From: Selaginella moellendorffii | Taxonomy: Eukaryota > Streptophyta > Lycopodiopsida > Selaginellales > Selaginellaceae | Length of the DNA stretch: 64,000 nucleotides | Direction of reading: 5' to 3' | Assembly (NCBI RefSeq): GCF_000143415.4 | Contig: NW_003314288.1 | Span: 629,619-693,618, forward strand | Part shown: one piece after another, positions 1 to 9,687 of the stretch | Position numbering within the stretch: position 1 is the stretch's first letter | Layout of the letters: every line of letters begins with the position of its first letter | Notes under the pieces: model-generated | Seen by the model: only the letters and a program-made list of their open reading frames with translations | What the model was told of the DNA's origin: nothing | The model's database searches: none | Position numbers and translations under genes: made by a program

Positions 1-1010
1 CAATGGATTGTGAGAAGCATGAAGGTCTCTACCATAGTTAACCTCAACAGAAGTGGGATAGCATTTTCTATGAGTTTCATAGTAGGTGTTTCAAGGCAAT
101 GATGCTATCTGGGTTGTTGTGGATTGTGTGATGATGTGAGCTCACTTCTTCCTTGTGAAGACGAATGCTAAGGCTTTTGACCTTGCTCAGCTGTATTTCT
201 CTATGGGTTGCCTAAGGATGTTGTAAGTGATCGGGATCCCACGTTCACTTTGGAGTTTTGGCAGACAGTGTTCCAGAAGCTTGAGACAAAGCTGAGCATG
301 AGCATCCACAGTCAGATGGACAAACAAAACAAGTTAATTAGGAGCTGGAAGACATGCTAAGATCGTTTGTTGGTCATCTGAAGAGGCAAGGTATTTGGGA
401 GAAGTACCTGCCTTTGTTAGAGTTTGCCTATAACTGTGCCTTCCATTTGGCTATTGAGATGGCTCCGTTTATGGCAATGTATGGCTTTCAACCTCGGTCC
501 CCTGTTGGTAAAAACTTGGCTTCTCTTAAGGTGCACCAGGCAAAGGAGTTGGCTGATGAGCATCGTCAGCACAAGCAGTTTCAGGTTGGAGACAAGGTTT
601 TCCTTCGGTTGTCTGAAGCTCAATGAGCTCTTCAAGGTGGAGGTAGTTCTAAGTTGTCGCCACAGTACTGTGGGCTTTGGATTATTCTCAAACGAGTTGG
701 AGACCTTGCCTATTGTGAAGATTCATCCCGTCTTCTATGTAGGAAGTTGAAGGCGTGTTTGCATTCTGGTAATATCTTGGACCAGTCTGCAATCAAGATT
801 CCAGAGATAGATGTTTGAAGGTTGGCCCTACTTGTGTGTTATAGCAACAGCTAGCGTGCACACATCGTAAGACTTGGAGAGAGTTACTTGTTCAGTGGAA
901 TGGTTATTCTCCATATGATGCTACATGGGAAGCTGAGAATGATGTTGTTTCCTAATCTTGAGTATGACTTGGATGACATTCCAGAGGAAGAGGAGAAGTA
1001 GTCGCTTGCT
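1..1010 (+). pseudogene. Ty3/gypsy integrase-chromodomain remnant
   Basis: Broken 3' end of a chromovirus pol gene that enters from the left edge. Around 185-330 the translation gives a degraded integrase core (GLPKDVVSDRDPTF, then a degraded HPQTDGQ box). At 354-626 an open piece gives the integrase C-terminal part (LLEFAYNCAFH, MAPFMAMYG, VGDKVFLRL). Around 870-950 there is a chromodomain-like stretch (ELLVQWNGYSPYDATWE). Frames change several times and stops separate the pieces, so no product is expected. Chromodomains in this position are typical of plant chromoviruses. No LTR was recognised to the right. Confidence 0.75.
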
Positions 1011-1111
1011 CCTATCCTTTCTTTCTTTTCTGACCCCGTTGATGGCTGGAGGTGTTGTGTCACGTGAGACAGTGGTTTTGTTAGCGGGATGCTTTGCTAG
1101 CTTCTCTCTCC

Positions 1112-2520
1112 TTAGCTACTGTTCATCATAGTTGGAGCAGAGGGAAAAATGTCACCATATTTCGTGATGAACCAGCTGATTCTGGACCTAGGTCTCTGAT
1201 CAAAGAGCCAAATACCAACTGTAAATTTGCATGTGAAGAGGTGTTCAAGCATCTCCACGGGGTTTTCATTGCATAGAATACAAAGAGTTTTGTGAACTGT
1301 GAGCCAATCACCAACAGGGATGCTGTCCTGCACAAGAAGCCAGCTTACCTTAGCTTCCACCAGTGTCTTCCACATGTTCACAATGTACTTCCGATTCTTC
1401 AACTTCCGCATAAGCTTGGTGTCAATTTTATCCATCAAAAGCTCTCTGCCATGCTTAGACCTGTACATAAAAAAAGACACACTGAACTCATTACCTTCCC
1501 AGGATAACTGAGCCGGATCCTATATAAGATCAGATATAGGTACTCCCCAAACTAGTGTATTGCAGAGCATTCTCCCAGTTGAACCTTAGGATCCAGTTCA
1601 GTGTATTTCCCTCTCTGATGTATCGTCCTGATCCTTTTACCGAAGGCCATCCTGGGAACCGGGACCTCCTCGGGAACTCTCCATGGAAACAGTGCACCAC
1701 TGTTATGGGGATAAAAAACAATACCTTGAGGTGATGGGGTTGTTTCCATAACAAAGATGATTTGAGTCTCAGCACCATCAAGCATTATCCAATCACGAAC
1801 CTCGATAACTTCAGTTTGTAAAGCAAGATGAAGGTGATCACAAGCAATGCTGCCTTAAGCTTTGATGTGGAGTTTTCATCCTGGGTTGTAATGGGTTGTC
1901 ATGAGGCCATCCGATGAGCAGGGTTTTCTCCAAGCGGACGTTAAACAAATACCTGACTTGACCTTTTTCATTGTATCATAGCTTGTCCACTGCTGAGGAA
2001 GAAAAACAAGATCCCAACAAGAACTTTGCTGTAAGTGATGGCTTGCTAGCTCTTTGTAGATCCAATAAGTCTTTGATCGAAGCTCCCACATTTCTATGCC
2101 ACCTAGGCCAAAAACCTCTACCCAAGCCTGGAGCTGAACAGTCACCTATATACTGCTGATTACTGTTCTTATGCGCTACGTTGAAGAACAAGCAATCAGC
2201 TAATGCCTCTGTCAGATGGTCTGGTTCTTTCTGACTTAACCTGGGTAGGAGTGTGACTTCCATATCTTCAACATCTCTTTTGCTATTCCATCCTGGACTT
2301 TCTTTGTGTTGAGAGGAGCAATGCCAATCGATTCCTTGTTTATAGTTACCACCTTGTCTAGGCAAGATCTTCTGCAGTTGAGCTCTGAAGAGGAGGTGCC
2401 AGCTTTGGTTTCGTGGATATAAACCTGACACAAGCACTTTGAAGAGAAGAGCTTTGGATTGAATTCCTGGGTGTGGCACATTCCGAATAACTGAATTCCA
2501 CTCTACTTTTGCCCAGACTT
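1112..2520 (-). pseudogene. LINE-type retrotransposon remnant (zf-RVT end)
   Basis: The downstream open piece (1112-1480) has the layout of the reverse-transcriptase zinc-binding domain found at the C-terminal end of plant LINE ORF2: PVGDWL, then CILCNE, then LEHLFTC. Upstream on the same strand (1530-1785 and about 1976-2520) are further open pieces with LINE-like wording (KVWAKVEWNSVI, GIQSKALLFK) but in shifted frames. No RT catalytic core, poly-A tail or target duplication was found, so this is a 5'-truncated, decayed copy. The zinc-binding call is fairly firm; the extent toward 2520 is inferred. Confidence 0.55.
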
Positions 2521-2534
2521 TGCACCCGCTGGAG

Positions 2535-2728
2535 TTTCTAAAGTTTCTACATATGTCGTTGGTGATCAAGTGTTGGTGAGTTATTGGGTGTTGCGGATCC
2601 AAGGTTTTTGCTGTGTAGGTCCTTATCACATCGTCCAACAAGTTGGTCCACAAATCTATGTGGTGACACTCAATGCACAATGTCAAGAGAAGATCCATGT
2701 GAAGCAGTTAGCTCGATATTGTGTGTGA
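2535..2728 (+). pseudogene. gypsy integrase C-terminal fragment
   Basis: A short open stretch reads VGDQVLVSYWVLRIQG, GPYHIVQQVGPQIYVV and KIHVKQLARY before a stop. This parallels the C-terminal end of the integrase of gypsy element A in this window (VDDLVLVCFPHLTIRG, GPYRVLRQIGPQVYEV, IVHVQQLKRF), so it is a fragment of a related element in the opposite orientation. It interrupts or abuts the LINE remnant, whose apparent N-terminal extension beyond 2535 is only the antisense of this fragment. Confidence 0.65.
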
Positions 2729-3289
2729 ACGGATTGATGTAAGGATTCTACCATATATTCTATGGTAGATATAGATAAACTCAACAAGATTGGAATAGGG
2801 AGTAAGTTTTATGGCCCAGGTAAGTTAGAGGAAGGGAAAAAAAAGAATTAATTAGAGTGAAAATGCGAGTTATTGTGAAATTAGAGTATAAATGTGAGTT
2901 AAGAGTTAACACGAGCTAAGAGTAAAAACGTGATGTAGCAGCTTAAAAGAGGGAAGTAGGAATGCTCGGATGGAGTTCCACCAGGTAGAAAAGACAAGTC
3001 ATACCTCAAGCCTCGGATTGCTCCCACCCGGTTGCGTACTTTAACCAAGCCCCGAACCACCCAGCAGTCTTGGCGCACAGGGATGACATCAACCCTAACC
3101 TCTTGCTCCACTGCTCCTACTTCTGAGCTGCTAGCAGCTTCTCCCCTCCTTAAAAAAAAAAGGTCTGTTGTTCTCTTGGAGTTCAAGAGGCATCCTCTTC
3201 ACCGTCTCCTCTGTTTTTGCTAGCTAGTTACTCTTACAAGAAGGAGCACAAGCCAAGTTCAGCTCCATGCTCAGCCTATCATCTCCTCT

Positions 3290-3727
3290 TTAAGACACCT
3301 CACCTCTTTGAAGCCATTCAGGAGAGCTAGCACGCTTCACGTCTAGACGTCCCCCCCTTTTTTCTTTTTGCGATTGTCTCTTCAAACTCATCATACCAAA
3401 CCTTACCAAGCCGAGTGCAGGTTTTGAAACCCCATGAGTCACCTTGGCCTTTTTCCATCTTCCAGTTGAGCTCTCCAACAATCTTGACGTGCGGATGCGT
3501 GCAAACTGCTCCTTGAGCCAGGACCATTTCTCCAGGAGATAACTTATGCTACAACACTCTCCGCTCGACGATCTCAATGTGGAAAGATCCACAAAACTGT
3601 CCCACTCATCATAGTTGTAGAAGAAATCATCCTCATACTGCATCTGCAACCTTGCTCGAGCCCAAGCCTCCACCATCGCAAACTTCTCCCTCATCTTGAT
3701 CAGCTCACACTTGAGGCGGCAAAACAA
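3290..3727 (-). CDS. unrecognised open reading frame
   Basis: A 145-codon frame. Its first half looks protein-like, with charged helix-forming text (REKFAMVEAWARARLQMQ) and an acidic-aromatic patch (YEDDFFYNYDEWDSF). The second half is basic and may be non-coding. No family was recognised. It could be an exon of a larger minus-strand gene, because the stretch upstream (3728-4270) has splice-like signals, or a piece of retroelement gag. A function cannot be given. Confidence 0.25.
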   Translation of the reverse strand: MFCRLKCELIKMREKFAMVEAWARARLQMQYEDDFFYNYDEWDSFVDLSTLRSSSGECCSISYLLEKWSWLKEQFARIRTSRLLESSTGRWKKAKVTHGVSKPALGLVRFGMMSLKRQSQKEKRGGRLDVKRASSPEWLQRGEVS

Positions 3728-4996
3728 GTCCAGGTCCTAAGGAACAACAATGGAATACACCTTTCCCGGGTACCTGTCTCGAAACCTGTGAAAGTACAGT
3801 GGACGATGTGGTGTTTTAGATCGCAGCGGAATGATAACTTGATGAAAGCAACAAAACCATTGAGCTCGCTCTTTGGGGATCAATTATCATCTCCTCCTTT
3901 GAAGTAATGAGCAGCAGGCCTTGATTGCATCCAGAAGTACTAGAGATAGTCTGCAAAAGCAGGTTTGACACCAGTTATTTTGGCAACACAGAAGAAAAAG
4001 AAGAAAAATAATCTCAAGTTTCAAAATTTATAGAGATCCATACAATCCAAATCAAGATCAATCCTCCACGAACTTAATGCCGCTTTCAGCACCTCCAAGC
4101 TCTGCCGAAAAACATAGCCACGGTATGCCACAATCGTTCGCTTGAAAATCTGAAGATGTCGATCGAAGCATGCAAGCAAAAACATGAAGTAAAGAAGCGC
4201 AGGTGGACAACAAAGGAGATGAACTGAGCGAGGCCAAGAACACATATAAGGACTGAATGTAAGCACATGAGGCCTCGTGCGGTTTTTTCCTCCATGTGTG
4301 GCTTCATGTGCGAAGAGTTTGGTGTGGTAAGGTATGTTGCGGAGCAGCCAGAAGCCCAGGGTGAATATAAGTACGTGAGGCCTTGTGAGGTTTTACCACT
4401 GCCCGAAGACTCCTGTGCATGGGCCCCGGGCGAGAGTCATTTGCGAAAGTGTTCTGCATGAAACTGGTACCCTGAAGCTTCTGGCCCCATGAAGAGCATT
4501 TTTTATTTAATTTGTGTAGAGTGTGGTTTATTTTTGCATATTGAGTGCATTGATATCTTTTAGTTATTGAAGAACTGAAGACTACCTACAGTTAAGTGCA
4601 TGCAGCAACAGATCATATAAAAAATGAAACAAATCGGGATTTCTAGGAAGTTCGTGCGTGTTGTTAGTAATAATAATAATAATCATAAAAACCTGATGTT
4701 CAGCCAGTTAGAAGATTGTCTGAAAATTATGCATGTATTGATTCTTCAGCTCTTGAGCAACTGATTGCTGCTGGCTCACTTTCTATATATATCAAAGAGA
4801 TTTCTTATTAACAATAAACATCTAAGCTGCTGCAGTTAAGCTGTGACATTGTATAAAAAGGAAAAGAATTAGAAAAAGAAAAAAAGAAAACACGAGCTTT
4901 TTACTACTACGGTTAAGTAATAACAAATCGGGATTTCTAGGGTATGCGTGCGGCGCTAGGGTTTGTGTGGTGTGTGTGTCATTTCTCAACAATCTC
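3728..4996. other. spacer upstream of PPR gene with a duplicated block
   Basis: No gene was recognised. At 4262-4283 lies a copy of the dyad motif seen throughout the 12-kb transposon (CATGAGGCCTCGTG core), and a weaker one at about 4373-4390. A 19-bp block (ACAAATCGGGATTTCTAGG) occurs at 4629-4647 and again at 4923-4941, 294 bp apart, each followed by similar GTGCG text, which suggests an old duplication of the PPR 5' flank. A short AAT microsatellite lies near 4667-4683, and 4858-4890 is A-rich. Confidence 0.5.
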
Positions 4997-7900
4997 ATGG
5001 AGTTCAGGGATCCCACTTTCTGGTGGGACAACAGGTTCAAGAAGAAAAACAAGTTCTTCTCAGAGTCCTACCCGGATTTCAAACATGTTTCTACCGGAGA
5101 GAGCCTGTGGATCGCCAACAGGAAAACACCAACCTGGGTCTCTGCAAAACTCGAGTCGCTCGCTGACCCAGCTGTAGGTAAGGCCACCACGGCCCGCTAC
5201 AAATCTCCACATACCCCACCTGTAGCTGGTGATGAACCGGTGAGTTTAGGGAGGCTGATACACCGCGTGAGAGACTCAGCTGAGAGCAGATCCCTTTCTT
5301 TGGGAAAACAAGCCCATGAAGCTGTGCTCAAGAGTGATGAGCACAAAAGCAACATCTACTTGTTGACGGGATTGATCGATATGTACTGCAAGTGTGGCGA
5401 GCTTGAGGAGGCTCGCAAGATTTTCGACTCCATGGGAACCCGGAGTGTTGTGTCCTACAACGCGATCATCCACGGCTGCGGCTCGAACGGGCAAGCTGAA
5501 GTTGCTCTGGAGTACTACTCTGCCCTGAGAGCTTGTACCACCATTCAACCCAACGATCGGACACATGTCGCGGTGATCAGCGCCTGCTCCAGACTTGCTA
5601 CCGAATCCAGCGAGAAGAGGGAGAGAGCTCTACGCATCGGGATGGAGATCCATTCAATGCTGAGCAAGGAGAAGAAACAGCTAGATCTGTTCGTGGCGAC
5701 TTGCCTGGTAGACATGTACTGCAAGTGTGGCGAGCTTGAGGAGGCTCGCAAGATTTTCCACTCCATGGGAACTCGGAGTGTTGTGTCCTACAACGCGATC
5801 ATCCAGGGCTGCGGCTCGAACGGACAAGCTGAACTTGCTCTGGAGTACTACTCTGCCCTGAGAGCTGATAACACCATTCAACCCGACGATCGGACACATG
5901 TCGCAGTGATCAGCGCCTGCTCCACACTTGCTACCGAATCCAGCGAGAAGAGGGAGAGAGCTCTACGCATCGGGATGGAAGTCCATTCAGTACTGAGCAA
6001 GGAGAAGAAACATCTAGGTTTGTACATGGCGACTTGCCTGGTAGACATGTACTGCAAGTGTGGCGAGCTTGAGGAGGCTCGCAAGATTTTCCACTCCATG
6101 GGAACTCGGAGTGTTGTGTCCTACACCGCGATCATCCAGGGCTGCAACACGAACGGGCAAGCTGAACTTGCTCTGGAGTACTACTCTGCCCTGAGAGTTG
6201 ATAACACCATTCAACCCGACGATCGGACACATGTCGCGGTGATCAGCGCCTGTTCCACACTTGCTACGGAATCCAGCGAGAAGAGGGAGAGAGCTCTACG
6301 CATCGGGATGGAAGTCCATTCAGTACTGAGCAAGGAGAAGAAACATCTAGGTCTGTACATGGCGACTTGCCTGGTAGACATGTACTGCAAGTGTGGCGAG
6401 CTTGAGGAGGCTTGCAAGATTTTCCACTCCATGGGAACTCGGAGTGTTGTGTCCTACACCGCGATCATCCAGGGCTGCAACACGAACGGGCGAGCTGAAC
6501 TTGCTCTGGAGTACTACTCTGCCCTGAGAGCTGATAACACCATTCAACCCGACGATTGGACTCATGTCGTGGTGATCAGCGCCTGCTCCACACTTGCTAC
6601 CGAATCCAGCGAGAAGAGGGAGAGAGCTCTATGCATCGGGATGGAGATCCATTCAATGCTGAGCAAGGAGAAGAAACAGCTAGATCTGTTCGTGGCGAAT
6701 TGCCTGGTAGACATGTACTGCAAGTGTGGCGAGCTTGAGGAGGCTCGCAAGATTTTCCACTCCATGGGAACTCGGACTGTTGTGTCCTACACCGCGATCA
6801 TCCAGGGCTGCAACACGAACGGGCGACCTGAACTTGCTCTGGAGTACTACTCTGCCCTGAGAGCTGATAACACCATTCAACCCGACGATCAGACTTATGT
6901 CGTAGTGATCAGCGCCTGCTCCACACTTGCTACTGAATCCAGCGAGAAGAGGGAGAGAGCTCTACGCATCGGGATGGAGATCCATTCAATGCTGAGCAAG
7001 GAGAAGAAACAGCTAGATCTGTTCGTGGCGAATTGCCTGGTAGACATGTACTGCAAGTGTGGCGAGCTTGAGGAGGCTCGCAAGATTTTCCACTCTATGG
7101 GAACTCGGAGTGTTGTGTCCTACACCGCGATCATCCAGGGCTGCAACACGAACGGGCAAGCTGAACTTGCTCTGGAGTACTACTCTGCCCTGAGAGCTGA
7201 TAACACCATTCAAGCTAATGCTTGCACCTACACCTGCGTCCTTGTTGCTTGCGGGAGTGTGATGGCGATCAAGCTCGGGAGGGAGATTCACCAGCTGGCG
7301 AAGCATGAAGGGCTGCTGAAAAACAATCCAGTTCTGGGCTCCAGCCTGGTGAGCTTCTACGGCAAATGCGGCGATGTTGATTCTGCTCAGGAAGCGTTTG
7401 ACGAGTGCCGAGCTCGGGACAACACGGGTCTCTGGAACTCTCTCATACAGGCTTACACTCTCCAGGGCCGATCGATCGAGGCCTTGGAGCGTTTCTATTC
7501 CATGATTCAGGAGGAGGGCTGTAAAGCTGACAATGTGAGTTTTGTGTCGGTGTTGAACGCTTGCAGCCATGGTGGTCTGGTCGGGAAAGGAAGGCAGCTT
7601 CTGGATGAAATGCCCAAGCAGTATGGAGTCAAGCCACGTCTGGAGCATTATGTGTGCCTGATCGATATGCTTGGGCGAGCTAACCTCCTCGACGAAGCTG
7701 TGAGAGTTCTCAGAGCCATGCCTTTTGAACCGGATGCAGTGGTTTGGACGTCCCTGCTCGGAGCCTGCCGGAAGTGGAAGAATTACACGATCGGCAAACT
7801 TGCGTTTGAGCGTCTTGTGGAGATGGATCCCAAGAGTGGCACGCCCTACGCATTGATGGCCAATATATTTGGAAACCTGGGGATGCTCAGTGAAAGGGCT

Positions 7901-8356
7901 GCTGTTGTGGAGAGAATGAGAGGTGAAGGCGGCTTCAGGGAGCCCGGGAGAAGCTGGTGGACGGATGTTAGCTCAGGAAAAGTGCATTCTTTTTCTGTTG
8001 GGGATAGGAGTCACTCACAGAGCGACGAGATTGCGGCCAAGCTCAAGCAATTGTTGCTTAAAATGAAAGAGGAGGGGTATGCGAGCGATGTGATCAACGT
8101 TCTAAAAGACATACCCGAGGAAGAGAAAGAGGATCACCTGTGCGGCCACAGTGAGAAGCTTGCGCTGGGGTGTGCTCTGGTGAACTCGCACCAGAAGGAG
8201 ACCATCAGAATTGTGAAAAATCTCCGAGTTTGTGACGATTGCCATGCGGCCACTGCTCTCATCTCTAAGCTGGAAAAAAGGCTAATCATCTGCAAAGATG
8301 CCAGTCGGGTTCATGTGTTCCAGGATGGCAGATGTTCCTGTGACAACTACTTTTGA
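4997..8356 (+). CDS. PLS-class pentatricopeptide repeat protein, DYW type
   Basis: Predicted organellar RNA-binding protein of the family that specifies C-to-U RNA editing sites; the DYW domain is the deaminase. The first in-frame ATG is at 4997, giving 1119 residues without introns; a start by splicing from further upstream cannot be excluded. Residues about 129-739 are six near-identical 111-residue blocks, each holding an MYCKCGELEEA S-type motif, an SVVSY P-type motif and an unusually charged L-type motif (ESSEKRERA). Ordinary PPR motifs follow to about 900, then E motifs, a PG box (FREPGRSWW, about 977) and a DYW domain with HSE (residues 1051-1053) and CDDCH (1079-1083), matching the zinc ligands and catalytic Glu. 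The last three residues are NYF instead of DYW. The neighbourhood is spacer on both sides. Confidence 0.93.
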   Translation: MEFRDPTFWWDNRFKKKNKFFSESYPDFKHVSTGESLWIANRKTPTWVSAKLESLADPAVGKATTARYKSPHTPPVAGDEPVSLGRLIHRVRDSAESRSLSLGKQAHEAVLKSDEHKSNIYLLTGLIDMYCKCGELEEARKIFDSMGTRSVVSYNAIIHGCGSNGQAEVALEYYSALRACTTIQPNDRTHVAVISACSRLATESSEKRERALRIGMEIHSMLSKEKKQLDLFVATCLVDMYCKCGELEEARKIFHSMGTRSVVSYNAIIQGCGSNGQAELALEYYSALRADNTIQPDDRTHVAVISACSTLATESSEKRERALRIGMEVHSVLSKEKKHLGLYMATCLVDMYCKCGELEEARKIFHSMGTRSVVSYTAIIQGCNTNGQAELALEYYSALRVDNTIQPDDRTHVAVISACSTLATESSEKRERALRIGMEVHSVLSKEKKHLGLYMATCLVDMYCKCGELEEACKIFHSMGTRSVVSYTAIIQGCNTNGRAELALEYYSALRADNTIQPDDWTHVVVISACSTLATESSEKRERALCIGMEIHSMLSKEKKQLDLFVANCLVDMYCKCGELEEARKIFHSMGTRTVVSYTAIIQGCNTNGRPELALEYYSALRADNTIQPDDQTYVVVISACSTLATESSEKRERALRIGMEIHSMLSKEKKQLDLFVANCLVDMYCKCGELEEARKIFHSMGTRSVVSYTAIIQGCNTNGQAELALEYYSALRADNTIQANACTYTCVLVACGSVMAIKLGREIHQLAKHEGLLKNNPVLGSSLVSFYGKCGDVDSAQEAFDECRARDNTGLWNSLIQAYTLQGRSIEALERFYSMIQEEGCKADNVSFVSVLNACSHGGLVGKGRQLLDEMPKQYGVKPRLEHYVCLIDMLGRANLLDEAVRVLRAMPFEPDAVVWTSLLGACRKWKNYTIGKLAFERLVEMDPKSGTPYALMANIFGNLGMLSERAAVVERMRGEGGFREPGRSWWTDVSSGKVHSFSVGDRSHSQSDEIAAKLKQLLLKMKEEGYASDVINVLKDIPEEEKEDHLCGHSEKLALGCALVNSHQKETIRIVKNLRVCDDCHAATALISKLEKRLIICKDASRVHVFQDGRCSCDNYF
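5381..7213 (+). repeat. 333-bp coding tandem repeat inside PPR gene
   Basis: The DMYCKCGELEEA codons recur with ATG at 5381, 5714, 6047, 6380, 6713 and 7046, exactly 333 bp apart each time, and the ACCATTCAA block recurs at 5540, 5873, 6206, 6539, 6872 and 7205. Copies differ by only a few bases, so amplification is recent, probably by unequal crossing-over. The first copy is the most diverged at its start, and the last runs into unique sequence after ACCATTCAA. The period is a multiple of three, so copy number can change without breaking the frame. Confidence 0.95.
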
Positions 8357-9480
8357 AAACATGTCATTGCTCTTTCTTGCAGTTATCCCTGGTTTTAAAC
8401 CCTCTGTGAGTCAAGCAGAAACATGGGCCGCTGAGTGATCATACCGCCGTCAGCCTGAACTTCACGGAGAAAAAATTAACATTTAAAAGTTAAAACTATG
8501 CAAAAGGAGGATGACACGTTGTCTTAAATTTAAATTTCTTTTTGGTAGCAGAATCGTGACTAAACCTGCCAACAGGTGCCCCAAAACGGAGCGCCCAGAT
8601 TCAGATAATAAGCCTTAGTATGAAGACTTGCCGGTACCCAAACTCTTTGCTGATAGCAAGTACCGCCTCATGTTCCGGGAGCAAGGTGATGGTGGCTTGC
8701 GGCATGACCAACTTTGGGTTTGTGCTCCTAGAGCACGTTGAAGACGTGTGGAAGCTGGTGACGATGGCATTTGTTTCTTGCGACATACTCACCAGTTCCT
8801 CGGCGACATCTTCCTTCCAGATTTTTTGAGCTTGTCGTGAGTGGTGACTTGCTTGCTCTCCCCTGTGACGACTTCTTCCAGCCTCTGGTGCCCAACCTCA
8901 AGGCTCTCTTGTGGATGGAGCTAGCCCTACACAGTGTGTGTGTGTGTATCAACCAGCAGATGCACAAATCGTTGAGAATTAGCTAGGCTTAGTACGTAGT
9001 GTACTAGTGTATATGTAAATGTGTTTCAGCTAAATATAATGGGCCAAATACACCGAAGAAAGAAGAGTAGAAACAAATTAAGAAATGTAAATTAAGAAGT
9101 GCAAAAGAAATGAAAATAAAAATTGTCCATCCTCATCAGTTTGCTGAAATTAAGTTGGGTTCAATTCTCTCCAAATATTGTGTGATTGAGTTGTAAGTTA
9201 ATTAATAGTAGAAAATAAGAAAAAAAAACAAAAATTGAAAAAATAGTGTTTGATAATATCTTCTTTTTTATTTTCGAGAGAAAATTAGTGGGGGAGTGTA
9301 TATCTTTGCTGTTTATTGGTGGTTAATTAAATGAGCATGTTTAGAGATGTTTATAAGAGTTTAGCTCTAGAGTTACCCGAAAATTAAAGTTCAAAATTTA
9401 CGTTTTCCCTATTTGCACAATAACTTAAGCTAAAGTAATGTCCTTACCCGTATTTTTTATGGGAAAATTATTATTCGCAT
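8357..9480. other. spacer, no gene recognised
   Basis: Downstream of the PPR stop. Short open frames at 8601-8990 exist on both strands but give no recognisable protein. From about 9000 the sequence becomes AT-rich. Immediately left of 9481 is GCAT, which may be the mutated partner of GCAC at the far end of gypsy element A. Confidence 0.5.
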
Positions 9481-9655
9481 TGTGAGTGCTTGGAATATGG
9501 AAAGGGAATACAGAAATGTGCATATTAATTAGCCCAAAAACCCTAGTTTATATACAGGAGCGAGTGGTCCAGATTAAAACCAATCCGACGGCTACCAAAA
9601 TCTTACTACGCTAATATTAGTATACGGCATCGTAACCGTACACTTGGCCCTGACA
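9481..9655 (-). repeat. LTR of element A (3' LTR)
   Basis: 175-bp copy aligned base for base, without gaps, to 26597-26771. In element orientation it starts TGTCAGGGCC and ends CACTCACA. It follows the integrase stop and a purine-rich tract, as expected for a 3' LTR. Confidence 0.92.
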
Positions 9656-9687
9656 TCATCCCCTCCTCTCGGGATAATGGAAGACCA

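Noticed and set aside
1976-2698. One 240-codon minus-strand gene
   Set aside because: Its first part is the antisense of an integrase C-terminal fragment (2535-2728); only the rest fits the LINE remnant.
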